From CAXBES01 sp965367015 (GTDB taxonomy: Bacteria; Bacteroidota; Bacteroidia; Flavobacteriales; Flavobacteriaceae), in the NCBI GenBank assembly GCA_965367015.1, contig CBDUGY010000002.1, positions 1 through 64,000 of the forward strand: 64,000 nucleotides of DNA, written 5' to 3'. Of this stretch, positions 53,158-61,963 are shown piece after piece (the stretch's first letter is position 1; each line of letters begins with the position of its first letter). The notes beneath the pieces were generated by a model. It saw nothing but the letters and a program-made list of their open reading frames with translations. It searched no databases and had not been told where the DNA came from. The position numbers were made by a program, and so were the translations under genes.

Positions 53158-53934
53158 ATGAAAAAGAAGAAAGACCATTTTGCAAGTTTTGGTGTCGCCA
53201 CAAAAGGTATTTTATATTTATTAATAGGAATACTTACCGCAATGTCAGCCTTCGGCCTTGGTGGGAGAATGGCCGGTAGTCGGAATGCGATAGAATTTAT
53301 CTCAGAACAAATTTTCGGAAAAATTCTACTTATTGGAATTTGTATCGGTCTTAGCGGATACGTATTTTGGCGCCTCTATCAAATTTTTCAATCGGATGAA
53401 TCCTCAACGAAAAAGGCAAAAAAGATTGTAAAAAAAGTTGCCTATTTTTTTAGTGCATTGTTTTACTCTTTTCTCATCTATATTGCTGTGAGCATCCTAA
53501 CCGGAGCCATGGACGATAGCAAGACCGGAAGTGATTTATTTGCTACAATATTTACTTCGGAAGCCGGGCAAGTGATTGCCATTATAGTTGGTATTGTTCT
53601 TTTAGGAAAAGGATTGTATGAATTCTATCACGCATATAAGGGAAAATTCAAGGAGGAAGTAGAAGCTTCCGAATTACCTAACATATCCAAAAAATGGCTC
53701 ATACGAGCTGGAAATATAGGTATCATTTCGAGAGGGGTGGTAAGTTGTATTATGGCTTACCTATTCTTAAAAGCCTCTTTTACCGGCCAAATTGAGCAGA
53801 TAGGCAAAAAAGATGCGTTTACCTATATACAGGATGAGTTTGGACTGTTCCTATTGGGGGCAATAGCGCTCGGTTTGGCACTATATGGAGTCTTTATGAT
53901 TATTCGTTCGCTGTATGGAAAGAATTTTGTTTAG
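53158..53934 (+). CDS. DUF1206 membrane protein
   Basis: 258-residue protein with six hydrophobic segments arranged as three two-helix repeats. Each repeat has an ATKGILYLLIGIL-like start (ASFGVATKGILYL, KKVAYFFSALFYSFLIYIAV, IRAGNIGIISRGVVSCIMAY), matching DUF1206. Function unknown. It starts 27 bp after the flavodoxin-like gene. Confidence 0.9.
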   Translation: MKKKKDHFASFGVATKGILYLLIGILTAMSAFGLGGRMAGSRNAIEFISEQIFGKILLIGICIGLSGYVFWRLYQIFQSDESSTKKAKKIVKKVAYFFSALFYSFLIYIAVSILTGAMDDSKTGSDLFATIFTSEAGQVIAIIVGIVLLGKGLYEFYHAYKGKFKEEVEASELPNISKKWLIRAGNIGIISRGVVSCIMAYLFLKASFTGQIEQIGKKDAFTYIQDEFGLFLLGAIALGLALYGVFMIIRSLYGKNFV

Positions 53935-54228
53935 CTAAAATTTACTGTGTGTTAGTACCGTTGATGACATTACGGAAAGCATTAATCTTTAAAGTATTGC
54001 CAACATTAAGTTGAGAAAAATTTCTCTCTCTAAGTCCTGAGGGTATTTCTCAGAATTAAATCTTACCGTTGTGCTAACCACCACAAATAATAATAAACGA
54101 ATTACACATGATTATTCAGATGAATTATTGAAAAAATAAATAATTTCTGCTCTGCGAAAAAACAAATATATATCACCACATCTTAAATAGCTTTCACTGT
54201 TTTTTTAGTAGTTTAGTAAAAAAACAGA

Positions 54229-55194
54229 ATGAACGGTATCTTTCAATTTATAGTTACCCAGGCTACGAAAAATAAATTCAGAAACAAGAAGTTTCCGGTA
54301 CCCAAAAAACAATTTGACAAAACGTTTAAGGAGACTTTAGTTGAATTTAAACATTTAATTAGAGAGAGCTCTCTCATACTTGTGGGTGTTGGTTGTGCCT
54401 GCATTGGTTTGAGAGGTTTTCTGCTTCCAAATGCTTTTATTGATGGAGGTGTTACCGGAATTTCATTAATTCTCACTGAAATTACCGGTCTGTCGCTGGC
54501 AATTTTTTTAGTACTTATCAATATTCCATTTATTGCACTTGGATATAATACAATAGGAAAGCAATTTGCAATTCGGAGTTTGTTAGCAATTATAATCTTA
54601 GCAGTCTCAGTTCACTTCATTGAACTTCCCATAATCACAGATGATTCTCTATTAATTGCTGTCTTTGGCGGATTTTTTTTAGGTGCGGGTATCGGACTGT
54701 CAATTCGAGGCGGTGCGGTAATTGATGGCACAGAAGTATTGGCGATCTATATCAGTAAAAAAGCACATGTAACCATTGGTGACGTAATCTTACTCTTTAA
54801 TGTCATAATTTTCGGCGTAGCTGCCTATATATTCTCTGTCGAGACCGCTTTGTACGCTATGTTAACGTATTTATCAGCATCTAAGACAGTTGATTTTGTG
54901 GTATCTGGAATTGAAGAATATGTGGGAGTAACTATTATTTCAGATTTCAGTGAAGAAATACGGCTCGCAGTCATCGAAAAAATGGGAAGAGGTTGTACTA
55001 TTTATAATGGTAAAAGGGGGTTCGGAAAACGAGGCGACAGATTGAAAGATACAGATATAATTTATACATTAATAACACGTTTGGAGCTGGCTAGGCTTCA
55101 AACAGAAGTGGATAAAATCGATAAAAATGCTTTTGTAATAATGCAAAGTATAAAAGATGCAAAGGGTGGAATGATAAAAAAACGCCCTTTGTAG
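54229..55194 (+). CDS. YitT family membrane protein
   Basis: 321-residue protein: YitT_membrane domain (~40-235) with five to six helices (VGCACIGLRGFLLPNAFIDG, GGVTGISLILTEITGLSLA) and a C-terminal DUF2179 domain (~240-320, GCTIYNGKRGFGKRGDR) of PII-like ferredoxin fold. An extra ~30-residue basic N-terminal part (FRNKKFPVPKKQFDKTF) precedes the first helix. Function unknown. Confidence 0.93.
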   Translation: MNGIFQFIVTQATKNKFRNKKFPVPKKQFDKTFKETLVEFKHLIRESSLILVGVGCACIGLRGFLLPNAFIDGGVTGISLILTEITGLSLAIFLVLINIPFIALGYNTIGKQFAIRSLLAIIILAVSVHFIELPIITDDSLLIAVFGGFFLGAGIGLSIRGGAVIDGTEVLAIYISKKAHVTIGDVILLFNVIIFGVAAYIFSVETALYAMLTYLSASKTVDFVVSGIEEYVGVTIISDFSEEIRLAVIEKMGRGCTIYNGKRGFGKRGDRLKDTDIIYTLITRLELARLQTEVDKIDKNAFVIMQSIKDAKGGMIKKRPL

Positions 55195-55272
55195 TAAATT
55201 CTTTTGATGACATATTGAAATAGTTACGATGTTTATTAAATAATTCGTCTCAACATTCTAAAGACATGCATC

Positions 55273-56016
55273 ATGAATACTATTCAAATCATTATTGATA
55301 AAATTTTCTCCACAGAAGAAGCTATCGACCCCAAAAAACTGGAAGCAGAGAATCTTCCAGCCGAGACAATTGAAAAAATTGTACTCTTGCAGCAACTCCA
55401 GGTTGACTATGCCAATGCAGAGGCTAAATTAGCAGGTCACCAAAGAAAATCTGCTGTAGATACCTTCGTCCTTATAGAACGCTTAAAAGAGTCCCTTATA
55501 AAGACCCTTGTTGAAAGTAGTAGCGTACAAGGTATCATAAAATGGATGTTCTCACTTACCTTTTTACTGGGTTTTATATTAATTGGGTTTGCCATCTATT
55601 TTGGTTATATCGGAGAGGAATTTTTAGCAACTGCCTTCGGAGGTTTCGGAATGCTTAGTATAGTAACCCTATTATTAAAAGATCCACCATTAAAAATGCA
55701 GGATAGTAGATCTAATTACGCCCAATTAACAATAGGGATGTTGGCCTGGTTAAACGATCTAATTGATAAAAGTGCTATGTCTGTTCAAAATCAAGTAATC
55801 AATCAAAAAGTTCAAAATACACAGGGACTTCGCCTCGAAGATATAAGATCGGTTCATAATGAATGTATCCAGAATTATTTGAACCTATCAAATGCTCAGA
55901 TTGAAAATACAGTCAAACTCCTACATTTAATAGATGATGTGGCAGAACCCGGTAGTAAAAGGAGCATTAATCTGGAGGAAAAGATTATGGCAAAAAAGAA
56001 TCTGACTTCAGAATGA
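55273..56016 (+). CDS. two-helix membrane protein with cytosolic helical flanks
   Basis: 247-residue protein. An N-terminal helical region (~1-90, ENLPAETIEKIVLLQQLQVD) is followed by two closely spaced membrane helices (WMFSLTFLLGFILIGFAIYF near 91-110 and a second near 118-135) and a C-terminal helical region. This layout recalls TRADD-N-associated or SLATT-type membrane domains of bacterial conflict systems, but key features are not clear and no effector gene is adjacent. The stop is 5 bp from the stop of the convergent DUF5995 gene. Confidence 0.6.
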   Translation: MNTIQIIIDKIFSTEEAIDPKKLEAENLPAETIEKIVLLQQLQVDYANAEAKLAGHQRKSAVDTFVLIERLKESLIKTLVESSSVQGIIKWMFSLTFLLGFILIGFAIYFGYIGEEFLATAFGGFGMLSIVTLLLKDPPLKMQDSRSNYAQLTIGMLAWLNDLIDKSAMSVQNQVINQKVQNTQGLRLEDIRSVHNECIQNYLNLSNAQIENTVKLLHLIDDVAEPGSKRSINLEEKIMAKKNLTSE

Positions 56017-56021
56017 TAATA

Positions 56022-56774
56022 TCAGCCTTCGTTTAAAACAGAAATTACTCGATGAGTATCTTTTGTTTCAAAAAAACGAATAATCTTAATTGTAAATCGA
56101 AGTAATCGACTGTTTGAGGTAATTAATTTGGTCGCCAACTCAGCTATAACATGATCTCTCCTCTTTACCTCATCCAATTTATTAGGCGAAATATGATACT
56201 GATTTGCGAATAACCATGCGCCATCTCTAGCAATATTGATACTAAAGCTTACAACCTTGTCCTCTCTCCCTTTTCCTATTGTCTCGAGCAGATAAAAAAG
56301 TGGAGAGACTCTACCAATTCGATCCTGAACTTCGTTAATCATACTGCCTAATATCTCGTTGATTTTGTTAAAATCATTTTCAAAATCGAATAAACTCCCC
56401 TCCTCACCAACAGTTTCAGCTACCGCAATTCCGAGATCCAAATTAATATGTGCGTTTATCCCTAATAGTAGATGTTGCATGATTAAAAGATTATTTTGTT
56501 TTGTAGCGTCAAAGGCTTTTTGCCAACTTTGAGACGGTTGCCTTCCATCTTGCAATTCTCGATAGGCCAGTATATATCTATTTGCAAACAACACGTCAAG
56601 TTTTTCCATACGTTGGTTGTTCTCAAATTCGTTATTAATAATTCCAAATTTGATGCGCTCGGTCACTTGTTTATACAGCACAGGAAAGAAAGCCATTGAT
56701 GATCCCTTAATCGATTCAGAGCTTATTATCTCATTTAGTTGTTCGATGACCTCGTCAATGGTTGTTGCTGTCAT
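56022..56774 (-). CDS. DUF5995 family protein
   Basis: 250-residue, mostly helical soluble protein with the DUF5995 signature LLGINAHINLDLGIAVAETV. The His and Asp residues in INAHINLDLG suggest a metal or acid-base site. No function is known. It lies 26 bp downstream of the OlsF-like gene's stop end (same strand, so upstream in map order) and converges with the two-helix protein gene. Confidence 0.75.
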   Translation of the reverse strand: MTATTIDEVIEQLNEIISSESIKGSSMAFFPVLYKQVTERIKFGIINNEFENNQRMEKLDVLFANRYILAYRELQDGRQPSQSWQKAFDATKQNNLLIMQHLLLGINAHINLDLGIAVAETVGEEGSLFDFENDFNKINEILGSMINEVQDRIGRVSPLFYLLETIGKGREDKVVSFSINIARDGAWLFANQYHISPNKLDEVKRRDHVIAELATKLITSNSRLLRFTIKIIRFFETKDTHRVISVLNEG

Positions 56775-56800
56775 TTATTAAAGAAAATTATATAAAGCTA

Positions 56801-58615
56801 CTATTCCTCCTCTTTCTGTCCATTGGCATATTTCCGTTCCAATTCGGCTTGAAACTCTTCCATCACAGGCTTTACGGTGCTTTCAGGAAGATCGGCGATT
56901 CTAATATACATTAAACCGTCGACAGCATTATTAAATAAGGGATCCACATTAAAAGCAACTACTTTTGCATTCTGCTTGATATATTTTTTAATGAGTACCG
57001 GAAGACGAAGACTTCCCGGCTCAACCTCATCTATTATTTTATCAAATTTATTCAGATCGGCTTCACTTTCGTCAAAAATAAAATCTTTATCTGCATCCTT
57101 AAGTTTTACTTTATATTCCTTCTTAGGATTGATATACTGAGCTACATATGGATCGTAATAATTGGATTTCATAAATTCAATCATCAAAGACTTAGAAAAT
57201 TCTGAAAACTTATTACTTATACTCACTCCCCCTATCAAATAACGATGCTCCGGGTAGCGTAACGTAGTATGAACAATTCCCTTCCAAAGCAAGAATAATG
57301 GCATGGGCCGCTGTTGATATTCGTTAATAATAAAAGCGCGTCCCATTTCGATGGATTCTTTCATCATAGGATATAGTTCCGGTTCGAAACGAAAGAGATC
57401 TTGTAAATAGAAACCATCGATACCATATTGTGGAAAGATTTTAGAACCCAGACCCATTCTGTACGCTCCGGCAATTTTTCGCGCTTCGTTATCCCATAAA
57501 AACATATGGTGATAGTACGAATCGAATTTATCGAGATCGGTAGAGTTATTAGTTCCTTCTCCTACTTCTCTAAAAGTAATTTCCCGTAGTCTCCCTATTT
57601 CTTGTAAGATATTAGGTACAAATTCGGCTTGTGCCAGAAAAACTTCGTAATTCTTGCTAATAAGTAAGCGTTTGTCTTTTTCGCGAAGCGCTTCTATTTC
57701 TGCTTCCATAGCTTCAATAGATATAGCTCCGGCGATTTTTTTAGGTGGCTTCGGAAACTTTATCGTTTTCGGAATGGTATCTATTAGTTTTTTCTTCTGA
57801 AAAGGATTTGCGAGCATGTATGTCTTCTTCCGAAGAAATTCGGTAAAATCTGACAAAGATTCGTGTTCTTCCTGATCTTTAATTGGAATCGGATTTCCAA
57901 TTCTCACCTTGATGATACGTTCCTTTTGCGTTAGTAATTCAGACGGTAATTTAGCCGTACGCAACGTGGGACTCATCTTAGCGAGCCGATAAAAGAGCTT
58001 GCTGTTTTTTGCGTGGAAATATATAGGTACTACGGGAACATTAGCTTTTTTCACAATCTTCATCGCACTTTCTTCCCAGGGTCGATCTACAACTAATTTT
58101 CCATCGCGATAAGTAGAAACTTCTCCCGCCGGAAATATTCCTAATGGATGACCATCTTGAAGATGTTGCAATGCAGCTTTTAACCCTTGCAAACTAGATT
58201 TTGCGTCTTTTCTGTCCTCAAACGGATTGACGGGCATGACAAAGGGCTTTAATGGCTCAATACGATGTAATAAAAAGTTAGCGATAACTTTGAAATCAGG
58301 GCGGTGTTCTAGCAATAATTTTAAGAGTAAAACTCCGTCAATCCCTCCTAAGGGATGATTAGAAATAGTAATAAATGGTCCCAACTTAGGAATCCTTTTC
58401 AGATCCTCCTCCGGAATCTCAAATTTTACTTCAAACTCATCAAGTAGTGCATTTATAAACTCCAAGTCCTTTAAATGCTTCTTTTTGTCGTAGATTTTAT
58501 TGAGCGTCGTAATGTTTAAGACTTTCATGAGTGTCCAGCCAATCGCGGTACCAATAAAGCCAAATTTATCGACGTTAATAGCCTTTGCTACCTCTTTTGC
58601 ATTAACTAATCCCAT
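56801..58615 (-). CDS. OlsF-like bifunctional acyltransferase
   Basis: 604-residue fusion. The N-terminal half (~60-290) is a PlsC-type O-acyltransferase with SNHPLGGIDGVLL and FPAGEVSTYRDG. The C-terminal half (~330-560) is an OlsB-like N-acyltransferase with RLREITFREVGEG and SIEMGRAFIINEYQQR. This order matches OlsF of Flavobacterium johnsoniae, which makes ornithine lipids; related Bacteroidetes enzymes make glycine lipids. The amino acid acylated here is not determined. Membrane-associated by analogy. Confidence 0.85.
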   Translation of the reverse strand: MGLVNAKEVAKAINVDKFGFIGTAIGWTLMKVLNITTLNKIYDKKKHLKDLEFINALLDEFEVKFEIPEEDLKRIPKLGPFITISNHPLGGIDGVLLLKLLLEHRPDFKVIANFLLHRIEPLKPFVMPVNPFEDRKDAKSSLQGLKAALQHLQDGHPLGIFPAGEVSTYRDGKLVVDRPWEESAMKIVKKANVPVVPIYFHAKNSKLFYRLAKMSPTLRTAKLPSELLTQKERIIKVRIGNPIPIKDQEEHESLSDFTEFLRKKTYMLANPFQKKKLIDTIPKTIKFPKPPKKIAGAISIEAMEAEIEALREKDKRLLISKNYEVFLAQAEFVPNILQEIGRLREITFREVGEGTNNSTDLDKFDSYYHHMFLWDNEARKIAGAYRMGLGSKIFPQYGIDGFYLQDLFRFEPELYPMMKESIEMGRAFIINEYQQRPMPLFLLWKGIVHTTLRYPEHRYLIGGVSISNKFSEFSKSLMIEFMKSNYYDPYVAQYINPKKEYKVKLKDADKDFIFDESEADLNKFDKIIDEVEPGSLRLPVLIKKYIKQNAKVVAFNVDPLFNNAVDGLMYIRIADLPESTVKPVMEEFQAELERKYANGQKEEE

Positions 58616-58664
58616 GAAATTTTTTGGTTGTTGCTAATCACAAATATAGCGAAACCTTTCCAGA

Positions 58665-59921
58665 CTATTCTTTAATAACCAGCTGAACAGTTTCCCGGCT
58701 TTCTTGCTTCAGCAGCACTATTTTATCTTTTATTAATGCCTTAATCTCTGAAGGGACAGAGTGTCTTATGGTATAAAGTGTAACGCCTTCATTCCAACTT
58801 ACTCTAAAATTTGATCGCAATTTGGACAACAGCAGCTCTAAATTATTGTACTTATTATCAATACACACCGAAAAGCTAATTGCAGAATTTTGAATTAGTT
58901 CAACCTTCATTTTATATTTATGCAGCAGTTTAAAAACCTCGCCAATATTATCTTCCATCATAAATGAAAAGTCTAAAGAAGACAGCGAGATGAGCACCTG
59001 ATTTTTCTTTAATATAAAGCAGGAAATCTGTGGGTCCAGAGTTACACCTTTACCTACACAAGTTCCCGATTTCGAAGGATTTAAAAATGATTTTACAAAA
59101 AGGGGTATTTCCTTTCTCTGAAGCGGTTGTAAAGTCTTTGGATGTATAACAGAAGCCCCGTAAAACGCCAATTCTATCGCTTCACGATATGATATATGGT
59201 TTAGCAGAGTTGTTTTATTAAAATATCTTGGATCTGCGTTCAAAATTCCGGGAACATCCTTCCAAATTGTAACACTTTCAGCATTGAGACAGTAACCAAA
59301 TATTGCAGCAGTATAGTCACTACCTTCTCTCCCTAAAGTAGTAGTAAAGTTATTGGTGGTTTCTGCACCTAAAAAACCTTGTGTAATTGTAATTGCATTG
59401 GAAGCAACATGATTCGTTATTTGTTCCAGAGTAATTTCCCAATCTACTTTTGCATCTCTGTAATTAGCATCCGTTTTTATACAAGTTCGAACATCTAATT
59501 GGTTATTTTTTATCCCTGCTTCAGTGAAGTATGCAGATACAATGGCAGTTGACAAAAGTTCTCCATGACTTACGACTTGATCATACACGAAGGCGTGATT
59601 TTTCGATTTTGTCGTTTTAATAAATCTCTTTAGATCCTTGAAAATAGTATTTACTTCGGAATAAACTGAGTGTGAATTTTCAGCAAATAGATTTTTCAGA
59701 ATATTGTTGTGATAGTCATAAACTTCACTTAAAGCACTTTCAATATCTGAAGGGTCAGAGAAATATCCGGAAACCACTTCTTCTAAAGCATTAGTCATCT
59801 TACCCATGGCCGATATAACAACAACCAACTTACTCTCCTGCGTGGTTTTAATTACCGAAGCGACATTGCGTATTCCTTCTGCATCTTTAATCGATGCGCC
59901 CCCAAATTTAAAAATTTTCAT
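58665..59921 (-). CDS. aspartate kinase
   Basis: 418-residue monofunctional aspartokinase, first step towards Lys, Thr, Met and diaminopimelate. Catalytic motifs: KFGGASIKD (KFGGxS) at the start, and TTLGREGSDYTA near 195. The C-terminal ~110 residues form ACT-like regulatory modules (LISLSSLDFSFMMED, ISFSVCIDNKYN), so feedback control is likely. Same strand as the GNAT gene upstream (40-bp gap) and the OlsF-like gene downstream (49-bp gap). Confidence 0.94.
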   Translation of the reverse strand: MKIFKFGGASIKDAEGIRNVASVIKTTQESKLVVVISAMGKMTNALEEVVSGYFSDPSDIESALSEVYDYHNNILKNLFAENSHSVYSEVNTIFKDLKRFIKTTKSKNHAFVYDQVVSHGELLSTAIVSAYFTEAGIKNNQLDVRTCIKTDANYRDAKVDWEITLEQITNHVASNAITITQGFLGAETTNNFTTTLGREGSDYTAAIFGYCLNAESVTIWKDVPGILNADPRYFNKTTLLNHISYREAIELAFYGASVIHPKTLQPLQRKEIPLFVKSFLNPSKSGTCVGKGVTLDPQISCFILKKNQVLISLSSLDFSFMMEDNIGEVFKLLHKYKMKVELIQNSAISFSVCIDNKYNNLELLLSKLRSNFRVSWNEGVTLYTIRHSVPSEIKALIKDKIVLLKQESRETVQLVIKE

Positions 59922-59961
59922 AGTTCGTTCTTACTAAGGTAAAAAGAATTGAATGGTTAAT

Positions 59962-60444
59962 TTATTTTTTTCCTTTTACAAAATCTGTTAACTCTTTTTC
60001 TCCCATATGTACCACATGCCAATCACGTAAAACCTTGGCACCACTGCGTTCATAAAATCGTATAGCTCCTTCATTCCAGCCTAAGACTTCCCACTGCACT
60101 CTTTTTACCCCCTGGTCGTATCCATATTTCAATACAGTCTCGTAGAGTGCTTCACCTACACCTTTACCCCGCATATTTTGTTTCACCACTAAATCTTCCA
60201 GATGAACGACTCGGCCTTTCCAAGTAGAAAATCTAAAATAAACAAGCGCCATCCCAACAATTTCATTTTCCACTTCAGCAACCCAGCATTTAAATGAAGG
60301 GTCACTTCCAAACCCGGACTCTTGTAAGTCTTCTACCGTTACCTCAACAGCATCCGGTTCCTTTTCAAAAATTGCAAGTTCTCGAATTAGCCCAAGCACT
60401 TCAGACATATCTTCTTTGATTGCCAATCTGACAGTAATTTCCAT
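59962..60444 (-). CDS. GNAT family N-acetyltransferase
   Basis: 160-residue GNAT enzyme like spermidine/diamine or SAT-type acetyltransferases. The acetyl-CoA motif is MRGKGVGEALYETVLKYG near 90-108, with HLEDLVVKQ before it and IRFYERSGAKVL after it. Divergent from fbp; probably in a transcript with the aspartate kinase. Confidence 0.9.
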   Translation of the reverse strand: MEITVRLAIKEDMSEVLGLIRELAIFEKEPDAVEVTVEDLQESGFGSDPSFKCWVAEVENEIVGMALVYFRFSTWKGRVVHLEDLVVKQNMRGKGVGEALYETVLKYGYDQGVKRVQWEVLGWNEGAIRFYERSGAKVLRDWHVVHMGEKELTDFVKGKK

Positions 60445-60524
60445 AAAAGCGGTTTTGCTTCACAAATATCGTTTCATTTTCTTAAAAAACCCGATATTTG
60501 TCTCAAATTCACGAAAACAAGGCA

Positions 60525-61529
60525 ATGGCTAAAAAGAATCAGACACTAGGCGAATTTATAATTGAAAATCAAAGTGAATTTCAATACTCTTCAGGAGAAC
60601 TTTCTCGTCTTATAAATTCAATTCGACTTGCCGCCAAAGTAGTAAATCATGAAGTAAATAAAGCCGGGCTTGTAGATATTTTAGGCGCAGTTGGTGACAC
60701 TAATATACAGGGTGAAGATCAGCAGAAACTAGATGTCTATGCAAATGAGGCGTTTATTAAGACTCTGACTAATCGTGAGATTGTATGCGGGATCGCAAGT
60801 GAAGAAGAAGATGATTTTATCACAATTAAAGGAAGAAATAATAAGAATGACAATAAGTATGTTGTTTTAATTGATCCATTAGATGGCTCTTCAAATATAG
60901 ATGTTAACGTATCTGTGGGAACCATTTTCTCGGTGTATAGACGAGTAACCCCCTCAGGGACTCCGGTAACATTAGAAGATTTCCTGCAGCCGGGAAATAA
61001 ACAAGTTGCAGCGGGGTATATTGTTTACGGAACCTCGACAATGATTGTTTATAGCACAGGTCATGGAGTAAACGGATTTACGCTAAATCCGGCAATTGGA
61101 ACGTACTATTTATCGCACCCCAATATGAGAATCCCGGAAAGCGGAACAATCTATTCTGTGAATGAAGGAAACTATATTCATTTTCCTCAGGGAATTAAGA
61201 ACTACATTAAATATTGTCAGCAGGAAGAGGAAGATCGCCCTTATACCTCGCGATATATTGGTTCTTTAGTATCTGATTTTCATAGAAATATGATAAAGGG
61301 TGGTATTTATATTTATCCAAACACATCTAAAAATCCGGAAGGTAAATTAAGGCTTTTATACGAATGTAATCCTATGGCATATATAGCTGAGCAGGCGGGC
61401 GGACAAGCTAGTAACGGATTTACCCGTATATTGGATATTATGCCAACGGAACTACATCAAAGGGTTCCTTTTATCTGTGGCAGTAAGCTAATGGTAGAAA
61501 AGGCAGAAGAGTTTATGAAAAATTCTTAA
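60525..61529 (+). CDS. fbp: class 1 fructose-1,6-bisphosphatase
   Basis: Gluconeogenic enzyme of 334 residues from the ATG at 60525 (AKKNQTLGEFIIENQ). The metal-binding segment DPLDGSSNIDVNVSVGTIF, EEED upstream and YVGSLVSDFHRN-like segment RYIGSLVSDFHRNMIKGG are typical. The frame is open to a TTG at 60498, but the ATG fits the family. A -7-like GATATTTG lies at 60493-60500. It directly precedes the GTPase-type gene group, with a 62-bp gap. Confidence 0.95.
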   Translation: MAKKNQTLGEFIIENQSEFQYSSGELSRLINSIRLAAKVVNHEVNKAGLVDILGAVGDTNIQGEDQQKLDVYANEAFIKTLTNREIVCGIASEEEDDFITIKGRNNKNDNKYVVLIDPLDGSSNIDVNVSVGTIFSVYRRVTPSGTPVTLEDFLQPGNKQVAAGYIVYGTSTMIVYSTGHGVNGFTLNPAIGTYYLSHPNMRIPESGTIYSVNEGNYIHFPQGIKNYIKYCQQEEEDRPYTSRYIGSLVSDFHRNMIKGGIYIYPNTSKNPEGKLRLLYECNPMAYIAEQAGGQASNGFTRILDIMPTELHQRVPFICGSKLMVEKAEEFMKNS

Positions 61530-61591
61530 ATAATGGCATATTCTATTTGTTACCTAATTTTTTCTTAGATTTATAACAATAAACTGACGTA

Positions 61592-61942
61592 ATGGGAAAG
61601 AAACCAACACAAGAACCTGAAAAAGAGGCTGTCGATTCTGCTTCGAAAATTGAAGCAATTAAAAATCTTATTTTCGGAGAAAATATCGTTCAATACGATG
61701 GTGAATTTGAAACGATTAGAAAAGACCTTCAGAAGAAAAAAGAGGTGCTTGAAAACTACATCGATGAAGTTCGTAACGAACTTATGCAATCAATTGATTC
61801 TCTCAGTACCGACGTAAATATTAGAATTACTGATCTCGAACAAGCCTTACAAGAAAAGACCGATAAGCTTTCTGAAAAGAAAGTGGACAAAAAGGAACTA
61901 GGGAAACTCCTCATTAATTTAGGTGAAAAAATAAGTTCGTAA
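61592..61942 (+). CDS. coiled-coil protein, N-terminal half of OmpA-N-like region
   Basis: 116-residue cytosolic protein. KIEAIKNLIFGENIVQYDGE (19-38) is followed by a long heptad-rich helix to the end (ETIRKDLQKKKEVLENYIDE...). The motif of an 'LIFGE' turn before a helix resembles the beginning of the cytosolic N-terminal region of some OmpA-family proteins of other bacteria. It stands 21 bp before the next gene, which carries the rest of that region. Role: probably scaffold or oligomerisation. Confidence in the relation is moderate. Confidence 0.6.
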   Translation: MGKKPTQEPEKEAVDSASKIEAIKNLIFGENIVQYDGEFETIRKDLQKKKEVLENYIDEVRNELMQSIDSLSTDVNIRITDLEQALQEKTDKLSEKKVDKKELGKLLINLGEKISS

Positions 61943-61963
61943 TCGTTCTCATTAATACTGTTT

